A stretch of 64,000 nucleotides of DNA from Anthracocystis setariae. Its lineage: Eukaryota > Basidiomycota > Ustilaginomycetes > Ustilaginales > Ustilaginaceae. Of the stretch, positions 22,301 to 33,200 are shown one piece after another. How positions within the stretch are numbered: position 1 is the first letter of the stretch; each line of letters begins with the position of its first letter. Under the pieces are notes generated by a model, which was given only the letters and a program-made list of their open reading frames with translations, was not told the origin of the DNA and searched no databases. Both the position numbers and the translations under genes were made by a program. Where the stretch lies: NCBI GenBank assembly GCA_928724745.1, contig CAKMXJ010000037.1:744001-808000 (forward strand), in the 5' to 3' direction.

Positions 22301-23910
22301 TTAAGCTGTCGAGACCATCTTCTGTGCACGACGGAGCTTGGCACCAAAGGCGATCAGGCTGATTGTGGTGACGAGCGTGAGTACAGCCGTGACAACGGCC
22401 TGGACGGTGAAAGCCTTGGTGAAGCCCTGGAAGGACCACTCAGGAATGAAGAACGGAGCCGAAAAGGCAAGGCAGCACTTGACAAAATTGAAAAGCGCAA
22501 TGCCGTGGACCGCCTTGGTGATGTACGACTCGATGATGTAGGTCTGCAGAATACCACCGGCAGCCGAGTTGGAAATGTAATACACACCCACACCACCAAT
22601 CACTTCGACTGGCCATCCGAGCTTGTTCTGGAACCCAACGCCAAACAGGATCAGACCAACGACGAACAGCACCGTGTGAGGCAGCAGCGCCCAAAGTCGG
22701 TACTCGGGCACACGCTTGCCGTCAGGGTTGCCGTTCGAGTTGCGACGAACAAAGTAGTTGACAGTCCAGTCACTAACATATCCACCGGCAAACTTGCCGA
22801 TCAATGCACCCACCGCAGCCGCCAGGAACGCGAGACCGACGTCGACATTTGTGAACAGCCAAGGTGGTCGTGGCAACACCTGTGGCGCGACAACGGTGAA
22901 TCCGACCGACCACATAAAGATGACGGCGTACAGAATCGAAGGCAGGATCAGCGGAACGTACATGGCCATCTTGAGCGGTGCCAAAATCTCCAAGACGAAG
23001 CGGCCAGGTTCCTTCCAGGGGTACCAAGCGGCGCCAACGCGACCGTGAGAGCCGCTGGCAAGTGCGCCTGCGTTGCCGAGAGGAGGCGTCGAAGTGCCGT
23101 GTTCGAGCGAGTTGGAGTCCTTCTTGTCGGCCTCCTCGATGTCGGAAGCGGAACGAGCATCGGCGTTGGCAATGTAGCGTGTTTCGGGAACAAAGAGAAG
23201 GATGCAGACCCAAAGAACTCCAGCAAGGATCAGGGTGAGGTAGTAGATCCATCGCCAGTTTTCGGTGCGCGTCAAGATTCCAGCTCCAATGACAGGCGCC
23301 GTGACGGGACCGGCAATCAAAAGCACGGTCCAGGCGGCAATGGCTGCACCCCTGTGTTCAGGCTGGAAGACCTCGGAGATCAAGGATGCAGGTACGGTTT
23401 GCGAGACTGAGGCGGTGAAACCGGCAAAGAAACGCGCAGCTGCAAAGCTGTCGTAGCTGCCGGCTCGTGAGAGCCAAACAGTGCAAGGGATGTACAAGGT
23501 CCAGGCAAGGATGTAGGCGGGGCGACGACCGAGGGATTCGGAGATGGCGTTCCAAAGGAGAGGGCCGGTGCCCAGACCAAGGATACTGATTCCGATGGTG
23601 TTGGCCGTAGCGGCAATGGTGCGGTGGAAGGTTACTGACACCTGGTGGAAAGCCTGGATTTTGAGGGAAAGCGGCAACAAGAGCAAAGGAGAAAAAAAAA
23701 ACAAAAACAAAAACGATGTCAGAGGCGGAATGGTTGGAAAGCAGATGAAAAGGAAACAAGGAAGGGTGTGCGTACAGTCAAGTGGGCTGCGGCCATCTCG
23801 TTAGCCGCAAAGGCGGTAAGAGAGACGGTGGCGAGCATGAGAAGCTTCCTCCATGTTGGTAGGTTGTAAGGATGGTTGGGGTCCGGGTGGTGGACGTGAC
23901 TGTTGACCAT
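22301..23910 (-). CDS. MFS transporter, DHA1 (drug:H+ antiporter) type
   Basis: Model complement(join(22301..23653, 23776..23910)), 1488 nt, 495 aa, about 12 membrane segments. Exon 1 gives a short cytosolic N-terminus and TM1 (LLMLATVSLTAFAANEMAAA). Exon 2 continues with TM2 and the family motif ESLGRRPAYIL after TM2. Later segments include MSVGFTVVAP-like and FVVGLILFGVGF helices. The family exports drugs, polyamines or other small molecules across the plasma membrane by proton antiport. The intron (23654-23775) has a strong T-rich tract before its acceptor. Start: the ATG at 23910 is the first in frame after an upstream TGA. A second frame just upstream (24065-23911) has protein-like content, so a longer N-terminus through another intron is possible. 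Confidence 0.82.
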
Positions 23911-26203
23911 GATGTGGTGAGACTCTCGGTCGCGCCGGTAGAAAGAGGGTGAAGGAGGAGCGGTGTGAGCAGATACAAGGGATCGAATCCGAAGGCAGGA
24001 TCCTCAGGGTATTGAGGAGGGGCGACGAAAGGGACGTGGGGCGTAAGAGAGGGTAGTGGAGTCAAAGACTGGAGGGTTTAAGTAGCAGGCAGGCACGACG
24101 GGTTGGCTTTCAAGGTAGGGATGATTGTCAGATGTTGGACGCTGGCAGCTGGAGCTTGCTAATGACAGAAACGGTCGTGGTTTGGAAGCTCCAGGGATGC
24201 ATACGCGGATGCAGAGGCAAAGCAACCAGGAACTGGGCAGAGACCCGGAAAATGGAGGACCGAGAAAACGTGGCTGGGAGCTGTAGCTGGAGAGGTAGGC
24301 CAAAAGATGCACAAGTGGCGAGGAACAAATCTCTGCACAGTCAAGGAGCTGGGAAAGTTTGCTGAGGATCATGGTTTGAGGGAGGGACGGGATGACTTTT
24401 TGCATTTCTGTGCTGTGCAGTGCTGACCTATAGTAGAGAAAACGACGGTGTAAAGGGTCAGGCACATGTGAACGAGGTGAGACACGAGGGCAACAAAAGG
24501 GACTTGTGAGGATTGGCCGATGACCGGGGGTTCTAGTCTGCAGCATCAAAGCTGTCGAGGCTCGGCAATACAAGCCAAGAAACCACGATATCAGAGACCA
24601 AGGACCAAACACGGTGGTGCGGCAAGAGCAAGAGAGATGGCACTAGGCGAGGAAGGAAAAAAAAGGGAGATTGTACCACTGGACCCGTGGGTTGGGCAAA
24701 GAGTGCACAGTACAGTACAGTAACATTGCTCAAATGATTGCCAACGTGGTCTGATCTGGGTGAGGAAGGAGCGACAAGGCCAAATGGTCAAACAAGCTGT
24801 CCAACAGTGAGCAAGCAGAAGGTGTTGGTTGACCGATGGCCCTCCTTTCTTTTCTTTTTCTTTTTCTTTTTCTTTCTTTTTTTTCATTTTTTTCATTTTT
24901 TTTTGTTCGGTTCCCCGCGCTGTTGAGTGTGATTTGCCGCAGAAATGCCCGCGCAGACCGCCGCTACTACGGAACGGCGCTTCGACAGAACACGACTCCG
25001 ATTCTTTTGCTCAGAACGGTGCCATTTTCCTTTTCTTTCCGTTTTTTTTTTTTTTTGCTTTTTTTCTTTTTGTCTTTTTTCTTTTTGCTTTCCATACAGT
25101 AGATCTCTCACATGTATGCGTGAGGAATCTTGAGCGACACTGCTGATGGGAAGTGAGCTGACTGCGGACATCGCTCTGCTGCAGTATCGTACATTTGTTG
25201 AACGAGACCATAGTCACGCATTGCAGTTTATTGACGCGGAGTTCTATTGTTTCATATCTGGGTAGACCATGGTCTATGGCATGCTTGAAGCTAACGTCAG
25301 CGTCCACTTTGGTGTGGGGATCAAGCGGAGCCCCGCAAATGGCAATTGCAGTGATACATCGACGATGATAACGAGCCTGTGCGGTTCCAAAACAAGAGCA
25401 GGACTGACAACCAAGCCACACGACAACGGACCGAGCAGGGCAGGCGTTGTCCGGCCATCGAATACAATACGGCGGCCGAGTCAAGGTGTCTTGGAAGGAT
25501 AAATGGATGGCAGCCAAGGAAATTGGGAGCAAATCACCGTATTGCCGCGACTTCCTTTGACAATTCCTCGAAACCAATGGCCTACCGCACGAAACAAGAC
25601 GGCTTTGTCAACCGAAGCTCAGCATGCCGTGATGGCTGCTCCAAGCTGTCAAGTTGGCCCCCTCCCCAAAACCCCGCAATTTGAAGGCCGAGATGTAAAG
25701 CACATGCTGCAATCAAATGGTCCCCGTGTCATTCACATCGAAATTTGTCCTGTTCTGCGCCCGTGACGCCTTTTAGGGCACAGAAGCAGCGGGTCAGGGT
25801 CGGACCCGCACCAATGACAGACGCATCGCGCGTCAAAAAAGGGGGCAACCGTTGACGCGGGTTTGTGCGCCACCGGATTGGTCCGCTTTCCCGATTACTC
25901 CCGTCCACAGCCACAGAAATCGCTTGGTATTGTTCTCGCTGATTAGATAGCATTGCAAAAGAGATACGAACACACAAGCACGACCAGCCAATCCTGTCTT
26001 GATACATGAAGAAGTCGATTGCCGTTGTGTCGCCAAGAACTGTCTGTGGATGTAAATGAGTAGAACATGAGAGTCAGTTACTCCGTGTGTCGAGTGTGAA
26101 CAGTCAGAAGCATGTGCGCGGACAGCATAAAAGCCAAAGGGTTAGCAAACACATATGCGAGCATCAACAACATCATATCCAGTACTCACCAACAAAGTCA
26201 ATG
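23911..26203. other. gene-free stretch at the left side of the accessory island
   Basis: About 2.3 kb. Two pyrimidine-rich tracts, C/T with long T runs, lie at 24841-24905 and 25027-25092. A 7-bp-arm hairpin (GCGGGTC/GACCCGC) sits at 25789-25809. TACAGTACAGTAC-like words occur near 24709-24722. A 202-codon minus frame at 24004-24612 has no domain and is probably not coding. No gene recognised. Confidence 0.45.
24841..24905. repeat. pyrimidine-rich CTTTTT tract
   Basis: About 65 nt of almost pure C/T on the plus strand built of CTTTTT-like units, followed about 120 nt later by a second tract at 25027-25092. Confidence 0.85.
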
Positions 26204-28027
26204 CTCCGAAAGATCACCATGTCTGGCCGTCGTCCAAGACCGGTGAGCAGCAGTGAGAGCAGGAGAGATGCCAAGCGGAGAGCCGTGGATGATGAGGGCG
26301 GCGGCGCAGATTGCAATCAGGACCAAGTTGCGGTCGAGGAGGCCGAGTCAAGCATGTTGATGGAAGTCGGGGGCAGAGAAGGCGGAGAAAGTCAAATGGA
26401 AGGCAATGCAAGTAGTCAGTACCCTGATGTTACACTATGTGACGTCGAGAGAGCCCATCGACAACCAAGAACCACCGCCAAAGGGGTCCTTGTACAGCTC
26501 GAACAGCTGCGCCGCGAGCTCCCATCGATCATTGGTCAATACTTACAAGACCATCCGCCAAAACCCGCAGAAGTCCACCCGACTTTGAACTACCTCGCCG
26601 ACCACTTGCATGTCGACGAGCGTGGGATCGAAGATTTCACCGGCCGTGAGGATGTTGTGGAGACCCGGGATCGGATCACGTTCCGACCAGAAAGGAAAGA
26701 AGTAGAAGGTCAGTACCAAAGAGTCTTGTTATCGCGCGCGCTGAGACTTTGTCTGATACTTACGATGTGTGTCACCGCCACTACAGAATTCCGCAAGCTG
26801 CGCAGCAACATCGAGGAGCTCCACCACCGCCTCGATGTCTCGCAGGCTCAGCTCGATACCGTCAAAGACGATGTAACGATGCTTAGGAGCCAGAACACAG
26901 AAATGGAAAGAAGGTTGTCAGTAATGGAACGTTCGATGGCTGAAACCCAACAGCAACCATCACTTCCAATGACAAGCAGCAATGCCGTAACCACAACCAG
27001 CGTGAACAGGAACTTACCTTCATCCTTGCCTGCTGGCCGAGGCGGTGGGGGCTCGAAGTCGCACCTCGTATTGCGCAGGTTCTTTGGAGAGTATGTCCAT
27101 GAGGCTATGGGCATTAGCCGAGGACAGCGCTTGCCTGCATACGAGAGTCCAGCGCCCAACAGTGACGCGGGTCACCCCCTCCTGCGCATCAACTGGTCGA
27201 AGCCTTTGGATCGGCATGGGAACTCTCCGATTATTGCACGCTTCCTAGCGTCGGAGGAGGTAAAGGAGAACAGTGCTGTACGGGAATACATCGAAGAAAT
27301 CGGAAAAGAGGTTGCCGTCCGAGTGTGTAAAGAGTCATTGATGCGACTGGCGAGAACCTGGAGAGAGCAGCAGAAGAAAACAGAAGAGGAGAAGGGGGAA
27401 GAGAAAAGGCAAAGGAGAAGACGCCAACGAAGGGCGCATAAGTGGGACGCTCGAAGGGATGCCTGGCGCAACAGTCCAGACATCCGAAGGCGGTATGGTG
27501 AACATGACTTCCTTCCTCTGGAAGCCATGAGCGAAGATGAGACGGCGGGAGAAGACGAAGTAACAGGACAAGGAGGTTCCACCATCGTTCCGGGATCGAG
27601 GGATGTGGGCCGTATTCGTCGAGTGCCTTGGAGGTCAGCCGAACTTGAGGAAGCCATCGAGGCATTGGACCGCCGCATCATTGAAGTGCAGGGATCCAAC
27701 GCCCGACGAACCCGCACTCTTGTTCGGCCTGCCACCGCGGCAGTTCCTGTGGATCCTGAGGAAATCGAACCTGTTCCAGCGACGGTGTATAGGTGGATGG
27801 TGGCGGAGAGATTCAGGAGACACCATACGGAAGCTGTTCAGAACGTACAAAGGAATCGCGAACTTACCGAAGCCAGTACCGAAGAAAGCGTCGTGCGCAT
27901 TCCCGCCCAGTGGGGACGAGACCCCTCGTTCGATCTTGTTGTTGGCGGCGCCGAAGATGGTGGTTCGAATGAGCAAGTGCGAGACAGCTTCACCAGCCGC
28001 TTGGATCCGCTTCTCCAAGGTTCTTAG
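26204..28027 (+). CDS. orphan coiled-coil/basic protein of the accessory island
   Basis: An open frame with its first ATG at 26204; the ATG at 26219 has a better context (CACCATG) and may be the true start, giving about 600 aa. I do not recognise a family. Seen: an acidic/basic N-terminus; a predicted coiled coil (FRKLRSNIEELHHRLDVSQA onward); a more folded middle (LRRFFGEYVHEAMG, NSPIIARFLA); a strongly basic tract (KRQRRRRQRRAHKWDARRDA); and an acidic patch (EAMSEDETAGEDE). A 78-nt segment at 26709-26786 has GT..AG borders, is a multiple of three and has no stop; removing it deletes a hydrophobic stretch and joins the coiled coil cleanly. The order of coiled coil, folded middle and Arg tract resembles multicopy basidiomycete orphan proteins near transposons (inference). 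The stop lies inside the 28001-28080 hairpin. Confidence 0.6.
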   Translation, partial: LRKITMSGRRPRPVSSSESRRDAKRRAVDDEGGGADCNQDQVAVEEAESSMLMEVGGREGGESQMEGNASSQYPDVTLCDVERAHRQPRTTAKGVLVQLEQLRRELPSIIGQYLQDHPPKPAEVHPTLNYLADHLHVDERGIEDFTGREDVVETRDRITFRPERKEVEGQYQRVLLSRALRLCLILTMCVTATTEFRKLRSNIEELHHRLDVSQAQLDTVKDDVTMLRSQNTEMERRLSVMERSMAETQQQPSLPMTSSNAVTTTSVNRNLPSSLPAGRGGGGSKSHLVLRRFFGEYVHEAMGISRGQRLPAYESPAPNSDAGHPLLRINWSKPLDRHGNSPIIARFLASEEVKENSAVREYIEEIGKEVAVRVCKESLMRLARTWREQQKKTEEEKGEEKRQRRRRQRRAHKWDARRDAWRNSPDIRRRYGEHDFLPLEAMSEDETAGEDEVTGQGGSTIVPGSRDVGRIRRVPWRSAELEEAIEALDRRIIEVQGSNARRTRTLVRPATAAVPVDPEEIEPVPATVYRWMVAERFRRHHTEAVQNVQRNRELTEASTEESVVRIPAQWGRDPSFDLVVGGAEDGGSNEQVRDSFTSRLDPLLQGS

Positions 28028-28080
28028 CGCAGACCTTGCGAGGCAAGACTGCGCTGAGAACCTTGGAGAAGCGGATCCAA
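28001..28080. repeat. 80-bp near-perfect hairpin at the 3' end of the orphan ORF
   Basis: Arms 28001-28032 and 28049-28080 (32 nt each) are inverted complements with a single mismatch. The 16-nt spacer contains its own CTTGC/GCAAG pairing. The orphan gene's TAG stop (28025-28027) and last eight sense codons lie in the left arm, so the right arm is an inverted copy of coding sequence. Confidence 0.93.
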
Positions 28081-28522
28081 GGCAGCAGCGAAGGGAAAAG
28101 GTCGATAGCAGGCAAAACCGGCCAACCATAGCGTGCGAATGGTGTCGAATAGGCCAGTAATGGTGGTGGAAACGTCAGGAGCGGGTGAGGGATGGATGTG
28201 GAGAAGAAGGAGGAAGCGACGATAAAGCTCAGTCAAAAAATGAACGCACGCGCGCGTGCGCACTGACCCTCTGTGATCGCTGTACCTAGCTCTTCCGGCC
28301 AAAACTTCATTCCAATGGTCTCCGTCAGTATGATGTCTGTATAATGTAACATTGTCTCGCTCGCTATCGCTGACAATGAAGGAGCAAGGTGGTCGCCATC
28401 AAGATTTCACACAAGTACGCTCATATGGTGTTAGTAATGCCAAAAATTTCGATCTCCGCAAGTTCTTAACCGATTGATCCCGATTTTGGAGCAAAATAAC
28501 ACTTCCCCGATCCCAAAAGACG
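28028..28522. other. intergenic, between orphan ORF and EF2 fragment
   Basis: About 500 nt with the right hairpin arm, a short CACGCGCGCGTGCGC alternating tract near 28243-28260, and no recognised gene. No obvious promoter for the EF2 fragment was identified. Confidence 0.45.
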
Positions 28523-30181
28523 ATGGCGAGCCTCGATGACGCTGTCACAGCCTTCTTGCGCACCATCACGTTCGTCAACCTCGTCATCGCCACCTACAAC
28601 GACCCCGTCATTGGTGAGAGCCAGGTTTACCCCGAAAAGGGTACCGTCGGCTTCGCCTCCGGTCTCCACAGTTGGACCTTCACCCTCCGCCAGTTCGCCA
28701 ACCGTTACGCCAAGAAGTTCGCTGTCGACAAGGACAAGACGATGGGCAAGCTCTCAGGCGACAACTTCTTCAACCCCAAGACCAAGAAGTGGACCACCCA
28801 GGAAACCGATGCCGATGGCAAGCCTCTCGAGCATGCCTTCAACATGTTCGTCCTCGACCCCATCTTCCGCGTCTTCGACGCCATCACAAACTTCAAGAAG
28901 GACGATATCCCCAAGATCCTCGAGAGCAAGCAGCTCCTCAAGGTTGCCATGCGCAAGTTCCTTCCCGCCGGCGATGCCCTCCTCAAGATGATCGTCATCC
29001 ACCTCCCTTCGCCCGTTACCGCCCAGCGCTACCGTGTCGAGACCCTCTACGAGGGTCCTCTTGACGACGAGTCCGCCATCGGTATCCGTGACTGTGACCC
29101 CAAGGGTCCTCTCATGCTCTACGTCTCCAAGATGGTCCCCACCTCGGACAAGGGCCGTTTCTACGCCTTCGGTCGTATCTTCTCCGGTACCGTCAAGTCC
29201 GGTCCCAAGATCCGCATCCAGGGTCCCAACTACACCCCTGGTAAGAAGGAGGACCTCTTTGTCAAGTCCATCCAGCGTACCGTGCTCACGATGGGTCGTT
29301 GCGTCGAGCCCATCGAGGACTGCCCTGCCGGTAACATTCTCGGTCTCGTCGGTGTCGACCAGTTCTTGCTCAAGTCCGGTACCCTCACCAGCTCCAAGAC
29401 TGCCCACAACCTCAAGGTCATGAAGTTCTCCGTCTCGCCCATCGTGCAAGTCGCCGTCGAGGTCAAGAACGCCAACGACTTGCCCAAGCTTGTCGAGGGT
29501 CTCAAGCGTCTCTCCAAGTCCGACCCATGTGTTCAGGCCTGGATCGCCGAGACCGGTGAGCACATTGTTGCCGGTGCTGGTGAGCTTCACCTTGAGATCG
29601 TCCTCAAGGATCTCGAGGAGGACCACGCCCAGATTCCCCTCAAGATCTCGGACCCCGTCGTCGGTTACCGTGAGACCGTCCAGGCCGAATCCTCCATGGT
29701 CGCCCTCTCCAAGTCGCAGAACAAGCACAACCGTCTCTACGTCAAGGCCATGCCCATCGACGAGGAGCTCTCCAAGCTCATCGAGGCCGGCAAGATGACT
29801 CCCCGTGATGACTTCAAGGCTCGTGCCCGTGTCCTCGCCGACGAGTACGGCTGGGATTTCACCGACGCCCGTAAGATTTGGTGCTTCGGTCCCGAGACCA
29901 CCGGTCCTAACCTTCTCGTCGACGTCACCAAGGGTGTTCAGTACCTCAACGAAATCAAGGACTCGTGTGTCGCCGCCTTCCAGTGGGCCACCAAGGAGGG
30001 TGTCTGCGCCGATGAGCCCATGCGTGGTACCCGTTTCAACATCCTCGATGTTACCCTCCACACCGACGCCATCCACCGTGGTGGTGGACAGCTGATCCCC
30101 ACCTGCCGTCGTCACGCCCAGATTCGCTGTCGGCTATGGTCCAATTGCACCTTCTTGTTGTACCGTAGTTCACAGACATAG
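28523..30181 (+). pseudogene. elongation factor 2 fragment, truncated at both ends, open frame
   Basis: An open frame of 552 codons. Codons ~5-530 match eEF2 from just after the GTP-binding domain ([17 protein letters not shown], then [14 protein letters not shown] [11 protein letters not shown]) through domains II, III and IV. Conserved blocks include [71 protein letters not shown] and the diphthamide-loop region [13 protein letters not shown]. Missing: the whole N-terminal G domain (no G1-G4 GTP motifs), about 15 residues before [11 protein letters not shown], and everything after the CRR at about 30112, where the frame enters unrelated sequence. Invariant-looking residues have changed (LWGD to LSGD, HGW to HSW). 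It cannot be a GTPase elongation factor. Codon use is strongly C-ending, unlike neighbours, as expected for a copy of a highly expressed gene. Confidence 0.85.
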
Positions 30182-30239
30182 TAATGCTAGATGATACTCG
30201 ATTGACCATGCAAGTGACTACGTACAAACTGAAGCTCTC

Positions 30240-33200
30240 TTATGCCACCTTGATGCCCCAGAATGTGCCGTTGAGACCCGTGAACGGGCAAACCGATACT
30301 TGAGCCTCGACGGCGGTCAAGCGGACCACCATTTCGCCACCGTAGCCATCTGGTCTGGCGAACTTGACGTTGATCTCGTCCATCAACTCCAGACATGGGT
30401 GATTTACACCGAGCGCTTCGACCGAATCCACCGCCTCCAGCTTCCGAAAATGAACGAAGTACATGTCCTCCCCGTCCTTGCTGTCTGTGTGCAAGCGAAT
30501 TCGTTTCTTGAAGATCCAGAGCATTTGCCCGACCAGTAAGCGCTGTTGTTCGTCATCCCGCATGAGGACAAAGGTGTTCCCGATGTTGATGCTACCGCCC
30601 TGATTTGCTGATGAGTACCGGATGGGACGGGGGAACCACTCCTTGACCAGACTGTGGAAATGCTGTGCCGTCGAAGTGATCCCGACGTCGTCCGTGCCTA
30701 GCGATGGATCCAACGAAGATTTGTACTTGCCTTGGATGGTCTTGCGCGGCCCGTTGAGATGCTCGATGAGGAGCTGCTTCGTTTTGTCGTCCAGAACCGT
30801 CTTTGCCATCGTTGTTTCGGTGATATCACCGACTGTTCTCCTGTTCTTTCCTTTGATGAACCTCTCCATTTCAATCCTTATCGAGTCTGGTACCGACCCC
30901 TTCAGCTCCCGTTCCACTCCAGCTTGCAGACTTGCTATTCGCATCATGCTCTCCTCCAAAGCACCACCCTTCCTCGTTGTCTTGCGCATGCGACCGAGAA
31001 CACCGTTGTAGCTTTCAAAGGCATAACACGAGAAGTTCCTCGCTAGATCTCGGAGCAAACCAGGACCGCCGAATAGACAGAGTCAATACAAGTGTCAGCA
31101 TGCATCGTTTGCGCGTGGAACTGTGAGACAGAGGGATACTTACGTGTTCCATACCTTCGGATGAACTTGGGGATGTGCTCGGCGATGTGACTGTTGAATG
31201 TCAACCATCCCGGTCCCAAGAGTCTTGCTTGATGTCGATTGAATTGCTTGATAAGGTCGTTGAGACGCTGCACCTTGTCCTCGCTGAAGTCATGCTCCAT
31301 GTAGTCGACGATAGCGACGAGGAGCACTGCTGACTCGAACACATCTTCTACAGGCTTGTCCCCTTCGAAGATCTCTCGCCGCACGCTGCTTTGCTCCGGC
31401 GCGAACCTCAATCGAAGCTGTTCTGCTCCACTGAGAGACCCAGCCCAGATCTCCATGAGGCCGAACAACAGCTGGTGCCTGAAGAGCGAGACCCATTGCT
31501 GAGCTGTAGGGTTCCCGCCGCTGGGATCTCCTACGCGTGGGTCTGGCCTCTGAGCTGTCGATGGCAACCAAGCTCGTTGGAACACTCGTTGCAGAGCCGG
31601 GAGCCGTTTTCCAACATTCTTACACGCACGCACGAGGAAGAGATGGTAGAATCGATTGCACATTCCAAGGTGTATGGCGTGCATGTAGTCAGGCGGGCAC
31701 ATGGACGGGGTCGAGAAGTACGGCAGCTCGTTGAGGACGCTGTACCGCACACCAGCGTCTTTGTGCCTCTCTTGGCCCTCTCGGTTCAGGCAATCTAGAG
31801 ACTGCGTGCGATGTGAGTGGTCTCGTGTCTCGGCTGGCATGGCGTCTGGATTGCCGAGGTCGGCCATGTCAAACAAACAATATGGACATCCTCTGCCCTC
31901 GTAGAAGCGCGAGGTGATGCCTCCGACCTTTGCCCTCGCTGGGCTGTCTGCAACAACCATACCGAGCTTCACTCGGAACGTTCGACCTGTGATACCAGCA
32001 AGAAGTCATCAACAATGTAATCAGCATTTGCAACAAGCTTCTTTGTCAGTATCAGCTTGTTCTTCGTGTGGCTCGCCGCAGTGTGTCTGAACTTACCTTC
32101 TGGATGAGCCGCTGTCTTGATTACCACACCGTCAATGTACAGTTGCTTGAGCTCGTCCGTCACAAGCTTGAGATAAGCAGTCAGCTGCGCAAGCTTTGCC
32201 TCTTGCGGGCCAGGGAGAATGCCAACAAGATGTATTCCTGAGCAACGGCGATCGAGCGAGGCTAGGCTCTGTGGGATGTTGTCGATGCGCATCAAGACCG
32301 CTCCGCTTGTGTGATAGCCCGAATAACGACCCTTGAATGCACCAAACCAGTCGACAGACAGTGTGATCTTGATGTTCTCGTTGAAGTCCACGAAGGACAT
32401 GTGACGGCGGCAGGATGTTGTACATGTTGCGAGATGGCAGTCGGCTTGCCACGCTTGCCCAGACCACAGACTGTTGTAGGCAACATCGCTTGCTGATCCA
32501 GGCCGCACGATGTAACGCTTCCATTCTTCCAATCCATCCTCGTTCTTCCTATCTTGTAGAACTGCGGTGAGGATCGCTGTGATCGGACGATGCGAGTAGA
32601 TGAGGGCTGGCCGTCGCCCGTTGTAGAGTCCGCGACCACAGTGAGAACAGTTCTCAGGAACCTGGTTTGGCTCATCGTTCCACAAGTAGAGCTTCGCACA
32701 GGCAGGACATACAGCATATCTATTGAAATCATCTTGTATTCCAACATGTCTGCGAATGCTTGCCGGCGTGACCATGGTCCTGGCGGAGGTGTGAGGAACG
32801 TCTGACCGTTCGTTGGGGTTGTTGATGCCGTCGTCAACCTGCTGCAAGGCCGAAGCAATGATATCCTTTACTGAGATGACAACGAGCGTTGCCAGCCGAT
32901 CTGAGATGCCGCCGAAGGCAATGAGGAACAGAACAAGGAGGTAAAGTTGCTTTGCCCAAGCAGCGACTCCTTCGGGCGGTGTTGGCTCGCTTCGTAGAGG
33001 CGCAGGAGGAGGCTCCAATGGCGCTGGAAGACTTGCCAGTATGCCAATGTTATCAATGCCATCCTCGCTGGCTCTGTCGCCTGTCTCGGCACCATCAAAC
33101 AAGACATCAATGCTATCGAGACTCTGTTCCGCGCTCGAGTCTGTACTCGAAACTGACCTTCTGTCATCTTCGGAGTCTGATTGAGACTCTTCGCACTGCA

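Noticed and set aside
24004..24612. 202-codon minus-strand frame
   Set aside because: Composition is that of pyrimidine-rich leader sequence; no domain, and it lies directly upstream of the MFS gene.
28754..30115. 453-codon minus-strand open frame
   Set aside because: Antisense of the EF2 fragment; its length follows from the strong C-ending codon bias of EF2, giving a Gly/Leu/Asp/Val-rich nonsense protein.
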